Source of the DNA: Azolla pinnata
Lineage: Eukaryota; Streptophyta; Polypodiopsida; Salviniales; Salviniaceae
DNA: 52,152 nucleotides
Assembly (NCBI GenBank): GCA_037176905.1
Contig: JBBBWG010028921.1
Span: forward strand, 1-52,152
Direction: 5' to 3'
Below are positions 22,390 through 34,600 of the stretch, in pieces; positions within the stretch are counted from its first letter, which is position 1, and the number at the start of each line of letters is the position of its first letter. The notes beneath the pieces are model-generated. The model had not been told where the DNA came from and did no database searches. It worked only from the letters and a program-made list of their open reading frames with translations. The position numbers were made by a program, and so were the translations under genes.

Positions 22390-22687
22390 TCATAATTCGC
22401 TGATAAGATCTCCACTATTTCTGAGTACAAAACTAAAAAGCTCACTATATATTACCTTATTCACTGTAGGAAAATGGAAAAAAGCACAGATTTCACCAGG
22501 ACTATCTCCAAATTTTTTGTGTAAATCAGATTTCTTCGTTGAACCAGAGGAATATGTCGCTTCTTTTAGCATGTAAACCACGAAAGAACAAAGCCTTCTC
22601 CATTGTCTACTTAAAAAGAAGAAATGTCAGGTTTTCAACGATGCACTCACCATTCAAATCGTGAATGCTGTCATCAGAAAGCGCCAT
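22390..22687 (-). CDS. possible 36-residue two-exon ORF, or leader exons of a downstream gene
   Basis: Exon 1 is 22687-22651 (ATGGCGCTTTCTGATG..., encoding MALSDDSIHDLN plus one base), with a clean donor AATG|GTGAGT. A pyrimidine-rich acceptor (tttttccattttcctacag) leads into exon 2, 22463-22390, which reads VNKVIYSELFSFVLRNSG and ends LISEL-stop. The phase is consistent, giving 36 residues. No family is recognised. A further donor eight bases into exon 2 (AATAAG|GTAATA) would make it a tiny exon and send the transcript further downstream. These could therefore be 5' exons for the PPR gene, but I could not join them in phase to that ORF. Confidence 0.3.
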
Positions 22688-23150
22688 CGACACGAGACGA
22701 CTGAGACCGGGAGCTAAATCGACACGAGGAAGCAGAAGCCCTCCGCTTCTTCTCCTTCCCCCTCCTCCTCCTCCTCTTCCTGGGGGCGAGAAACGAGCAC
22801 CCTCCTCCGCCGCCTTCGTTTCCATTGCTGTTCTTTCTGAGCCATCCGGGCCGTGCTTCCATCTGGGGCCATGGAGGTTTGGCGCGACGAACTGTGGGGC
22901 ATGCTTTTTTCTGCGGCAAAGGCGGGGCGCGAGAAGCAGGGGCATGGTTCTTCATCTCGTCCAGGGTCCATGGGTTCGCTCGACGGGTGCAGATGATCCC
23001 TTGCAGAATCTCATGGGTTCACGCGGCAAGCACAGGAGACCATGGCCGTGGAAGAAGAAGAAGAAGAAGAAGAAGAAGAAGAAGAAGAAGAATGGGTCGT
23101 CCGACGTGGCAGCGTTTGGTTGGTGGGAGCAGGTGACGTGGCGGTTCCTT
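22688..23150. other. GC-rich region with GAA microsatellite
   Basis: This GC-rich DNA is the probable leader or promoter of the minus-strand exons at 22.4-22.7 kb. Several frames stay open on both strands because of composition. A GAA run of about 38 bases lies at 23055-23092. No domain is recognisable. Confidence 0.5.
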
Positions 23151-23400
23151 GACACGTGGACCACTCTCCTGCCGACATGTGGAGGTCCTGATCGACACGT
23201 GGCGGCTCCTGATTGGACGCCGCCCGGTCTCGTCGACACGTGGCGGCCCCTGATTGGACGCCGCCCGGTCTCGTCGACACGTGGCGGCTCCTGATTGGAC
23301 GCTTACCGCTTGTGCTCGGTCCCGCCGGCATCCGGCTGCTCTTGCGCCGATCTCGATTTGGATCGTGATTCGGCGGATGCCGTTGACACGTGACAGCTCC
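23103..23400. promoter_or_regulatory. G-box/ABRE cluster with 41-bp tandem module
   Basis: Five perfect CACGTG palindromes lie at 23153, 23196, 23237, 23278 and 23387. Two further ACGTGGC words start at about 23104 and 23136. Three consecutive units of exactly 41 bp start at 23194, 23235 and 23276. Each pairs gacacgtggcggc with tgattgg, a CCAAT box on the other strand. G-box/ABRE sites are bound by plant bZIP and bHLH factors, and CCAAT by NF-Y. The cluster lies about 0.4-0.7 kb upstream of the minus-strand exons at 22.69 kb and about 1 kb before the likely VDAC leader, so it could serve either or both. Confidence 0.7.
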
Positions 23401-24056
23401 TGATCGGCTGGCAAATCGGACGAAATTTGACCTGCTCGGGCTTTCGGTACCAAGAGGATTCCATCGTCGTCTCGCCGGATGATTGCTTGTCGATGAATAC
23501 GCAATCGATATACGGGGCGCAAAATCGTTGCCACGAGCTGCTCGACTAATCTGTCTATCCCATGGCAACCAACCAACCGATCAATCCATGCCAAGGTATA
23601 GTAACATGCCGAGAAACTGCGAATGGGGTGTTAGTGTGGGATTCATGCCTATACTTGAATTGTTCGCTCTTTTGGAATTTCAACGGAACATTGTCGGGGA
23701 GCATTGGTCGAGTAAATGAGGGCTACTCCCTATAACTGGGGGCATAATCAATTCCCCCCTGTGACACGATGAGGGACTTGTCATCTGTCAAAGGTCTCTG
23801 CAAGGAGAATCGCAAGGACTCCATGCCGGCATTGCAGACTTTTGGCGCGACGATAGACAAAGGGAAATCGACAGAGCATGTACATAATTAGAATGAAAAG
23901 TTTCTGGTTTGGGTATGGTTTTGAGGACCGATACAGGCTTCGGAAGACAATAAAGGCAAGAAGTCGTCGAAAGCTTGTAAGTACGCTTTCGGGCAAGGCC
24001 AAAAACCTACGATTCATTAAATTAAAGTTATGTATGAATTGTCAATTCAGAAACCC
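23401..24056. other. intergenic DNA, no gene seen
   Basis: This is mixed-composition DNA between the G-box cluster and the telomere-like tract. It has short unsupported frames only. Confidence 0.5.
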
Positions 24057-24085
24057 TAAATCCCAAACCCACACCCCAACCCCTA

Positions 24086-24118
<33 letters not shown>

Positions 24119-24262
24119 ACCCTAAACCCTAACTCTAACCCTAAATCCTAACCCTAACCCTAAACCCTAACCCTAAACCCTAACCCTAGATCCTAACCCT
24201 AACCCTAAACCCTAATCCTAATGCTAAACCCTAACCCTAAACTCTAAACCCCACACCCTAAA
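24057..24262. repeat. interstitial telomere-like repeat (CCCTAAA/CCCTAA mix)
   Basis: About 200 bases of CCCTAAA heptamers interspersed with CCCTAA hexamers and a few variants (CCCTAGA, CTCTAAC). This is the plant telomere repeat in degenerate internal form. Confidence 0.95.
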
Positions 24263-25604
24263 AGGAAATACGGGAAAGGTCATTTTGGGAAATAATGAAA
24301 ACGTGTATTTTTATTTTTGCGAAATAATGGAAATAATTGCTTTTAGGAAATAAAATATTCAGGGGTTTTCTGGTCTTCTTCTTCTTCTTCTTCTTCTTCT
24401 TCTGCAGAAGAACGAAGCCCCAGCAGCCGCCATCGCCTTCAGCGGCTTCTGCCAGGTACGTAGACCATCCTCCTTCTCCACAATCTACGGTTTTTTCTTC
24501 GTTTTTTTCCTTTCCAAATGAGCAATTGCTTCCCTCCCCCCCCCCCCCCCCGAGCTCACGCAGGCTCTTCAATCCTTTCGCGCGACAACTGGTATGTAAC
24601 AGTTCTTGCTTCTGCAAAACTGCGGTTACACCTGCCTGAAATCCCATGGAAAGCTCCCGTTTTTTTGATAGGGCGTTGTTACGTTGTTCGGCAGTGATGA
24701 TCCATGTGGTGAGGTTCCTTGCTGGGCAATGCAGTGAATGTACTTTAGTTGTTTGTCGTTTCCACATGTTGATCACTCCCATATGTGATCAAGTCGTTGC
24801 TTTGGGGAAGGTCCCGTAGAAAAATTCATATTGTTAGCCTGTGGCAAGAAAATGTTTGCCTTTTGTAATTTCCATCTCTTGATCACAAAGAAGATCCACG
24901 CGGTTAGGCCAGTATAGTTTTTCTGTGTGAAAATAGGTTTGATAATGCTACAAATTGTACTTTTGAATTTTTTTGGCGTTTTCCATAGCGTGATCACGTT
25001 ATTGTGAGTAAGTCGTTGGGCAGAGAGAAGACCCCTGTGCTAAGTTTATATTGTTGGCCTGCGTGAAGAAAAAGTTTTAACAATGGTGAAAATAGGCTCG
25101 TGCTTTTGCCACATGCCATGGCATAATCACACAACATGTGGTTCAGTGAAGATCTTTGGTAGGTCCCATATTACTGTCTCGTGTGAAGAGTTTTGTTGCA
25201 AGTTTTGGTAATTGAGAAAATGGGCTTGTGCATTTTCTTATTTCGTTAGCCTGACCATGTAATTTGTAATTGTGGTGTTTTTCAGAGAATATTTATTCTG
25301 TAATGTTATTTTGTCGATGTGTGTATAGATGGGTTTGTTAATCATGAAAAAGAGCTGTCAGCTTTTCTTCTCGATGTAGTTCTCAGATTGCATACTGAGC
25401 ATAAGTTTTAGTTCTTTGTCTACTTGGAGCCATGCCAAAAGGCAGAAGGAATAACTATGGTTTTTGTATTCCGAATCAAATCCCGAATCCCGAATGTAAA
25501 GCTCAGTTTTTTAGCCACATAGACTTATTAAGAAGCAGAAGAAGTTGAGCTATGGTGGAAATTGGTGCTTGGTTCTCGGTAACAAACTTGCATAGGAGAC
25601 AGGG

Positions 25605-25910
25605 AAGATAGATGACAGATGATATAATATTTGAAGTGGAGTTCCGTTTTAATTCTTAGGGAACTGAATTGTTTGTTCTTTGAACCGCCAGTATGTGACC
25701 ACGAAGATAGATAAACAGATGATATAATATTAGAAATGGAATTCCATTCTAATTCTTAGGTGACTGAATTGGTTGTTCTTGAAACAGATAGTATGTGATG
25801 CAGTTTTGTAATCATAGAAGGAAAAGGAAGAGAAAATAGCTACCAGGAAACAGATAGTATGTGATGCAGTTTTGTAATCGTAGAAGGAAAAGGAAGAGAA
25901 AATAGCTACC
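25605..25910. repeat. two adjacent tandem duplications
   Basis: A diverged duplication of about 98 bp starts at about 25605 and 25703 (cagatgatataatatt ... aattcttagg). A near-perfect 66-bp duplication follows, with copies at 25781-25846 and 25847-25910, both starting gaaacagatagtatgtgatg and differing by one base (atcatag/atcgtag). Confidence 0.9.
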
Positions 25911-26432
25911 CCTCCTGGTAATGGTTGGAAGTGTTTCTTTTCCATAACATGTTACATGCGATCACCTTAACTAGAAATCAAAAAGAATTTGTCTAGAAGA
26001 TCTGATGATTGTTGAGACATTATCTTCCTATGACCTGCTATACATGATTAACTTGCATTCAGCGTAGCTCATTTGTTAAGCTTGTTTCTTGGTCCATGCG
26101 ATTTAGTGAAAAGCTACTGAAGATGCTTCGCAGATCCTGTAGTGGAAGAAATTTTGCTTAGTTATCCTTTGCATGGCTTGTTTCATGAGATTAGGTTCTG
26201 ATGTGTCATTTGAAATAGTGGAAATGGCTATTATTTTGTATTCCAATCTGATGAAACCTGTTCACGGTGCTTTCATCTGTCTTTATTTTTCTCTGGAATA
26301 TCTAAACAAGGTGGATAGAAGAGTTAATAGTGGTGTAAATTTAGCATTTTTTTCTCCATTTGACTAACACGTTCCTCAGGCACATCCTGTGGTAAGATTT
26401 TTATTTTTTTGACTGCGTACTTCTCTAGCTTG

Positions 26433-26686
26433 TAAATGTGAAACAAGAATAGCAGGACGTGTAATTGCGTTTAATCAAACGATTCTCCCAATCAGGTTAA
26501 TAAATGTGANNNNNNNNNNNNNNNNNNNNNNNNNNNNNNNNNNNNNNNNNNNNNNNNNNNNNNNNNNNNNNNNNNNNNNNNNNNNNNNNNNNNNNNNNNN
26601 NNNNNNNNNTAAATGTGAAACAAGAATAGCAGGACGTGTAATTGCGTTTAATCAAACGATTCTCCCAATCAGGTTAATAAATGTGA
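26433..26686. other. 100-N assembly gap flanked by an identical 77-bp sequence
   Basis: Positions 26510-26609 are exactly 100 N. The 77 bases before the gap (26433-26509, starting taaatgtgaaacaagaatag) are repeated without change after it (26610-26686). This is what two unmerged overlapping contig ends would look like. Confidence 0.97.
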
Positions 26687-27737
26687 TGTAAAACTTGCTC
26701 TCAGAGAATCAGTTCCATTTAATGGATTCGTGGATAGTATTAATGCCCCATGTAGAGGAAGTGACCTTTTCTAGGAACATGTCTGGGAGGTTGTTTAGAG
26801 TTTAGCAGATAGTCGAACTAGTTAATGCTGGATGTAGGGACTGACAGTCATATTGTTCTGGACGGGCTACATATGATTACTAAAGTCTTTAAAATTTTTA
26901 ATGTACTGATCGCACTGACGAGGATGTCAGCTATTGTCAACAACAATAGTACACAACTGCATTTTATGATTGATGAGGACCATTAAATGTTCTAGACGGG
27001 AAAACAATGAAACGAAACTATAATCTTCCATAGGGAGTAAAACACTGATTTTTATTATAGGAAAATGTTAAGAGAACTAAGAAACAACCGTTTGGAATCT
27101 CTAGTTTGTAGGTTCGCCCGGCGATATTGCTACTGATCAACGAGGTTGGGTACATTGTTGGCCATAGAGATTCATCCTTTATTGATTTTCATATATATAT
27201 AATAGAACAAGCCAAAGCCTACAATCAGACTCCAGGTCAAGACGATTCCAAAAACTATAACTGGTCACTTGAACTTCCAGAAGGTGGTAAACCGCCATGG
27301 AACTACCATCAGGGAAATATTATGTAAAGCAAGAAAGTTGTCCTTGAGATTGCTGCAAATTAATTTCACAAATAAAGATTTTTTTGAACAAAGAATTCAG
27401 TATCTTATTGATTTCAAAGTCTGACTTTGGCACTGTTTGATTTCTCGTTATTGATATCAATGCTGAAACCTCAGAACCAAATTTATGCCTCTCCGTATCC
27501 ATTTCTCTTCTCACCGTTATCAGAAAATATTTTTTGTACTGTATCCTAACCATTATTAATATCAAAGGAAATAGAAGATAATGCCCAATGGAAGGCCAGT
27601 AATTCAGTATGGGAAAGTTTTCTATCGTTTATTGAGCGTTTCTTTTAAAATGAAATTGAATACTGGAACTGAAACCCAAATCGGCATACCTTTTCTGACA
27701 TTGATATTTATTATTCTCATTTCGTAGTGTCACAGAT

Positions 27738-28941
27738 ATGGGAAAAGGACCTGGGTTCTTTTCTGATATCGGAAAGAAGGCAAAAGGTATCTTAATTCTC
27801 CCAACAAGTGTCACTGTAATGGACTGGTATATTTTTTTTCTTTCAAAGATGGCTGTATTTGGGTCAATTTATATACCTTTCCATTTGCAGATTTGCTGAC
27901 GAAGGATTATTCACCAGAGCAGAAGTTCTCAGTTAATACAGAGACAGATTCTGGATTGGTGAGGGCTATTTTTTTCATTTGAAATATTTACGAGCTTATG
28001 CTCATGATTTCAGCAATACATTCTTGGTCTGATAGATTAATTGAAGTGAACTTTGTTGCATTGTACTTATGGAAAAGGGTGCTAGTTGATGGCATAACAA
28101 GGCTGCTAAAGCAATGATTGTCCAATAGATAAGGTCTGATCTTTTGAATAATGTAGTGCCTGCAAATGGCTGAACAACTATAGCTGTTTTTTGCACATGT
28201 TTGCCTACAACTAAAGATTTTGTTTCTGATCAAGTTTATTCTTATTCATATCTGATTTACATTATTGTCCTTTATACACTGGAAATGATCATGTAATGGG
28301 TAACTATTTTTTAGCAAGGAAATTTTCTTTACTATATGATCCATTCGTCAGTGTGTTAATGTGGCATATTTTAAGAATTTCCTTTGGTCTCATTTCAAAG
28401 GATCATAGATCAGCTAAAATTTGTCCATATATTCTCAATTAGAAAATATACAGGAAAATATATTCTCATACGTGGCATTTGGTGAAATAAACTGAAATTC
28501 CAGATAAAAAATCAACAGTTTCCAGAACTCTTTTAGAGTTTTGGCCAGGCATCAATGCCATGAATGTTTTATGCAGGTATTGACCACTTCCAGTGTAAGA
28601 AAAGGGGACCTACTCGATGGTGACATACTTTTAAAATTTAAAGCAAAAAACGCTGTAGCTGATATTAAAGTCGACACTTCTTCTAAGGTATAACTTTCTC
28701 TTTAAATATGTATTTTGGCTTCCGTTTTATTTATGTATTGATTTAAAGGATTTTTTCAGATACATACAACAATCACAGCTGATGAAATTGCATCTGGACT
28801 GAAAACTGTTTTGAGCTTTACATTTCCAGATACAAATTCTGGGAAGGTACTTCTGACTTATTGTCTAAGATATGTAGACCAGTGGTTTCTCATATCTATT
28901 TTGGCATACATTCATACATGCATGCACGCATGCATACACAC

Positions 28942-28980
<39 letters not shown>

Positions 28981-29066
28981 CATACATACATACATACGTA
29001 CATACATACATACATACATACGTACATACATACATACGTGCATACATACATACGTACGTACATAGA

Positions 29067-29102
<36 letters not shown>

Positions 29103-30167
29103 TATGTATATCTTGTACTCTGCTTTCTTTTTTTCTCATTTGAAATCTAATCTTGAGGCTATATACATCATTTTACTCTTTTCTTTTGCTCATTCCTAAT
29201 GTATATAGAAAATGTCTTTTCAGTATAACACCTTTTCCTTTTCTTCAATCCAGCTGGAATTGCAGTATAGTCTTGAGCATGCTAGCATTGGATCTTCATT
29301 TGGGTTGAAGGGTAGTCCAATCATTGATTGCAATGTAGCTTTTGGAGGAGAAGGATTTTCTATTGGTGCTGAGGGTGCGTTTGATTCATCGGCAAATACT
29401 TTCCCCAAACTTAATGGAGGTCTAGGGCTGATCAAACCTGAGTTTAGTGCTGCCCTCTTGATGTATGTATTCTTTTTTCAATATTGTATGGTATTATGTG
29501 TCAAAATCTCTCTGTATAATAGGTTTATATTTAAATAAAGTATATGCACCACTTTGGACCATTCTGATGACACAAGTGATTCAGCTCAATTTCATTTTTC
29601 AGATCATGCGTATTAGTCGTGCTGTCAGGTCTTACTGTCGCTAAGTTCTTGTGCATCATTCTTTATACAGACTAAAAATAGAAGATATGATTATTAACTG
29701 AAATGGAAACACCCAATCCATCTACATAACCCCACCAATAGATACTAGGTATAATATTGGGGTATATCCTACTAAGACCGAGAATGTTTTTTAAAAACTT
29801 AAGAGGAATTTTATGAGTTAAGGGTGCTCACAATGTTATAATTGCATATCGTTTTTATAGCTTGGACAAAGGAGAAACATTAAAAGCTTCTTATTTGCGG
29901 ACGGTGGATCGTAATGCTGGTCTAGAAGTTGTGGGAGAAATTCTTCATAAATTACCTACAAAGGAAACCACCTTCACTGTAGGGGCTTCCTATTCACTGG
30001 ATCATCTTACTACTGTGAAGGCTCGGCTAAATAACCATGGTAAATTGGGCACTCTTCTGCAGCATAACTTTAGGCCAAATTCTATGATTGTTATTTCGAG
30101 CGAGATTGACACAAAGGCATTGGATAGGCATGCAAAGGTTGGTCTTGCATTGGCTCTAAAACCATGA
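27738..30167 (+). CDS. VDAC: voltage-dependent anion channel (mitochondrial outer-membrane porin), six coding exons
   Basis: VDAC forms a 19-strand beta-barrel in the mitochondrial outer membrane and passes metabolites such as ATP, ADP and phosphate. Exons: 27738-27786, 27891-27958, 28577-28687, 28760-28846, 29254-29462 and 29861-30167. All introns are GT-AG with consistent phase. The product is 276 residues, the usual plant length. The N-terminus MGKGPGFFSDIGKKAKDLL is the family's amphipathic helix. The porin signature region with GLKGSP occurs in exon 5, and the end (KVGLALALKP) matches plant VDACs. No residue is obviously missing. The start ATG directly follows a probable leader-intron acceptor. 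Intron 4 carries a long TACA microsatellite. The gene is convergent with NUP54. Confidence 0.96.
28905..29110. repeat. TACA/TACG/TATA microsatellite in VDAC intron 4
   Basis: About 200 bases of CATA-family tetranucleotides with occasional CGTA units, ending in a short TA run. It lies wholly inside the intron between the coding exons ending at 28846 and starting at 29254. Confidence 0.95.
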
Positions 30168-30328
30168 TGTTAGCAATACGATTTATTTGCTTTTTGCATA
30201 AAGTGAAACCTTTGTAGGCTCAATTTTTTACGGTTTATTTCTAGAGCCCTACAGAAAGTACACAGGAAGCTTTAGGTGAAATAGGCACGTTTTATATTCT
30301 TGCTCATCTGTTGAGCCGTTTCTATTAT

Positions 30329-30408
30329 AATAAAATGATGTCTTTTAAAAGCAACAGAGTTTTGAGAGGCCATTGTTTTGTATGTACTTAAATTTGTGTT
30401 GCAATAAA
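30329..30408 (+). terminator. candidate VDAC polyadenylation signals
   Basis: Two AATAAA hexamers at 30329-30334 and 30403-30408 lie 160-240 bases after the stop codon, a normal plant 3' UTR length. Confidence 0.5.
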
Positions 30409-31611
30409 CTGGAATGAGCATCATAAGTATGTGCTTCCGATGGGCATTGCTGAGCACATATCAAAATTGTGTTGTGCATTTCTTCTGTCATTTGACAAGT
30501 TTTGGTTTTGCATGCACCTTCAAATCATGAATAGATTTGTATTGTGTATGGGTCATATGTTGACACAGGAAATAACTTCGGAGCTTTGAACAGAACTTTT
30601 TTGGTTACTATGATTGGAAGTCGGGAGGACAAAAATGATTGCTCAAACGGATATGACATTCACATCAAAGATTCCTTAAACATCAAATTGATTGATGATT
30701 AATCTTTATTTTGTCTGAAATCACGAGCACCTCAAACTGCTCAAGATATAACCTGAGGTATGAATTGGAATGGCACCAAATGAACACGTCTTTGAGACGA
30801 AATATCAACATTTGCACCTTTGGAGCCTTGTTTGACATTTGATTAATCTCCTATTCAATTGAAAACACATTTGTTTTAATAATTGATGCTGTATGAGTAG
30901 AAGAAATACCAATTTCTTCTTAGGATTTGTCAGCCTAAAATAGCTTTACAGAATTCTGGAGCACTTCCCAGCCTAACTCAGTTTGGAATGAACAAAAAGC
31001 AAGGGATGGAGTGTCATCGGCCTAGATAATACGATCGCATAAATGTCAACTCCAGGCGTATCTATAGAGGTAAAACTTTCTCAATGTTAAGAACCTTAGG
31101 ACATCCCACAGTAGTATGATTTGGAACTACAATATGAATATCACAAAACCGACATGTTTGAGTACTTTAACAGATAAGAATTGAAAACGACAAAACTACG
31201 TTTCGTGAAAAGATACACGCATAAAGAACAAATCCAAACTTGTCCAGGCGAACATTTTCTTGATTGACCATTATGTCATCATCATATTTCTTTTTCCCTT
31301 CCAAATGAAGTCTCTACAAAAACAAATCGGGGGAGCATTTGGCACTGTTAGGATGTAAAAAAACTCTGTTGTGGATGTCAGGATACAGTTTAAGCAGTTG
31401 CAGAACCCTGAATCCCATCATCTTTCCTCGCGTGCATCAACGACCTGAAAAAGATGTTTTACGACTGAAGTTAGTCTAATCCAAACCAGAACTTCCCTTG
31501 CCTAGCAGTGGAATCCAGTTTATGGTACCTTACGTACCTTTACTTCTTCAAATGGCTCCTCCCTTTATAACTCTTCGAGTCAAACAGGTTAAACCTTCAT
31601 CCGATGCACCA
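30409..31611. other. convergent intergenic region between VDAC and NUP54
   Basis: There is no gene here. It should contain the end of the VDAC 3' UTR on the left and the NUP54 3' UTR on the right. The DNA is AT-rich and free of notable repeats. Confidence 0.6.
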
Positions 31612-34600
31612 TTATGTAACGTCTTGTGCACAAATAATCTCCATGTCTCTAATATCCTTCTTTAGCACACTTACAAGACCTCCAATTGCCTCAGTTTGTT
31701 GAAGAAGCACCTGCATCAAATTCAGCACAAAGTCACAAGCAACTGATCTAATAAGGCACCCGACACTTGTCACTATATATGTACACAACATTTTAACAAA
31801 TACACCAAAAACCAAAAAATGAATGTGGACACAAAACGGAAAAAAGATAATAAATGGCTTCTGTAGTGTTTTTCTCTTCAGGTACAAGCCCCAAACCGCA
31901 AACCCTACGCCCGCAAGATATACTCATGTGCCAAATGAACAATGTCTATTCATTCCAGACTGATTCCAATGTTATATGTAGACAATGAATCTATGGCACG
32001 TACATCCCCCATTGAAACTAGGACGGTGGGCGACCGAGATCGATCCTTGCCAAATGATGGTGGATTAGAAGAATGTGGACATACCTTATGCATTTCAGCG
32101 AGACTCTGATCATCAATTTTATTATTTCCTGGAAGAAACATATACGAAAAGCCACCAGTGGAAGCCTGCATACGAGATGATGATAGCAAACTTTCCACTC
32201 TCCGTGGCAATTCCGTTCTTGGTCCCACAAGCTGAATAGCAAATAAAAAGATGGATATAAGCGTGCCTTCTCAATGAGTAAAAAAAAAATATCAAAGTTC
32301 AAACATTTGACTTCAAGGACTAAAATTTCATGAGCACTGTAGTGCCAGAAATAAGAGTTATTTGAACCTTGGCTGAATTTTAGAAGGCAACAAATGTTCT
32401 ATTTAAGTGGGACACAGAATGCATGTCTCAAGGTCGGAAGAGTTAAAAAAAAAAGGCTTATTCCTTTGTGGTACGATTACAGTGTAATCATGTTATTAAG
32501 CTGATATCAGTATGGATTGCGTCATCAACTGCACAAAAATATAATACGCCTATTCATATGCATCCCCTGACTCTGGCACATGATAAACATTAAATATGCA
32601 CATGCTTAGATCTATGTTGACCTGAAAAATGGAACTGTGGAAATGAAAACGAAAGGGAAAACATCCTAATGGTAGCCCAAAAAAACATAATCTAAAAGAA
32701 TATAAGTGAAAATCACTCACCTGCTGGGCCAGATTCTGTAACCGAACGGCCAGTTGTGCTTCACCTTTCGTAAGTGGCATCCTAAAACCTTTACCCTCTA
32801 ATGCCTCAACAACTCTCATCATCTGTTCATTTGATAAAATTTATAAGGTTGAAACGGTTAGTCAATCTAAAATGAAAAAACCACGTAAAAACATGAATCT
32901 ACCACAAAGTTCAAAGAGTTCATACTTTCAAAAGCCGCCGTTGCAATTCTTGCTCTTTTTGTCGAAGCCTTTGTATCCAAGGGATGGTATCAATTTCAAA
33001 GTGTCTTTGAAGCTGTAATTAGAATCAATATATGACATCACAAATTAAAATGGTAGCCTCAAAATCTAAAATCCTAAGTATCTAAAAACAAACAATCCAT
33101 TAGAAGCACGATTTCCACTTTATAGTCATAGAAATGATGCCTTCATATATTCTAATATTAGGGATTCTTTGTTTCATAAATGGCAATAATTTCCTGCACA
33201 GTAAACTCTACTTTATTCAGAAAATTCAGCAAGAGCATAAGTGGGGAGAACGAAGCAAAATGAGAATCTCAATCAGTATGCTGTGTCTATTCTTCAAAAT
33301 TCCAATTTACACATGTACTTTTAAGATGTTTCCACCTAAAATTCTGGAACCTAAAACTACTTCATATTCGAAATAAAAACCCAAGATTTCCCCAGAAAAA
33401 AGCCTACTTAAACGCGCACACTGTACTCACCAACTTCACATTCGCTTCCGTTGCCTGAAGTCTTTGAGCATCAGCAGCCAAAGCATCATCCTGCAGCTGT
33501 GTTTCTCCGATAAACATGTATCAGCAACTTTAATAACCAAACTTAGAGAATATTATACAGCTTATATATAATGCTTTACTAATTAATTCCTATTCAGAAA
33601 AAAACGGAAGGCTAATATAATTATCAAGCACAGTTGAACACCATATGGCCTCTAGAATGTTATCCCTTGCCAGAGTGAATGATAGCTAGGCATCATGACA
33701 GAGATTACATGTTATACCTTCAGACGTCTTGAGAGATCTTTAAAACCTTGAACCAGCTCGGGCCATAACCTCTCTCTTTCAGCACTATCCATGCCTTCCA
33801 ACTTGTTTATTGCCTCTGCCCACATAATCTGATAAAAAAATTTGTTACTCATGCCAGTGGCGATATTATAACTGAGATGACTAAAAATAGAAGAAAACAC
33901 ATACATCGGAGATTCCTACAGGCTTTACATGCATACTTGGGTCTGTGACACTGAGGAGCAAATGCTGCAGAAGCAACAATAAAATTAACAAAAACAATAA
34001 TAGTTTAACAAATTAATCTTGTTTATGCATAAGCTAACATGAAAATGTTTCGACAACAAACCCTGAATGCATATCTTGGATTCCCAATATCATCTTTGTA
34101 AGCATCAATAATCACCTGCAGAGTGTCAGGTAACGAAAAACTTATGTCAGCAGAATGAAACAACATCAGCATCATACAAATCAGAGATCTGTGCTTGTCT
34201 CTTGCTTTTCAGGTGTTGGATAGTATGAACAAGCTTGAAACTTTATTTGAACTTATTAAGATCACAAAATAAGATATTAAGAGTTGGTATGTGTGTATGA
34301 GTAATTTTTTATCTCTTGCACTACGGAAGCACTCTTAACTTCTATTATAAGCCATGATCCTCGAATGATATAAGAATCTACCATTCCCAAGTTCATCAAT
34401 AGGATACAAGATCGGGACAGAAATCGAGCTCAACAATTTGGTCCTTGAACAACTCTACAATATTCAAATGCATGCAATTGCTAATCATCCCCCCAAAACG
34501 ATCACAACTACTTGGGCTTAGCAGAAGCAGTTAACCTATTACAGTAGCATAGTAGTATCCTCAAATTCTTAACATTTTACACAGCACGGCTGCTCCAGAG

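Larger units (their letters stand above)
24378..27737 (+). other. probable VDAC 5' leader exon and 3.3-kb leader intron
   Basis: A CTT-rich stretch followed by gccatcgccttcagcggctt ends at a good donor, CTGCCAG|GTACGT (exon end 24455). The bases just before the VDAC ATG read gtgtcacag|ATATGG, a good acceptor. The simplest model is one leader intron, 24456-27735. It contains a C run (24535-24551), two tandem duplications (25.6-25.9 kb) and an assembly gap. No other gene is supported in it. Confidence 0.5.

Noticed and set aside
28811..29199. Tyr/His/Thr-rich frames in 28.8-29.2 kb
   Set aside because: They come from the TACA microsatellite in VDAC intron 4. One begins in the true exon 4 and runs past its donor.
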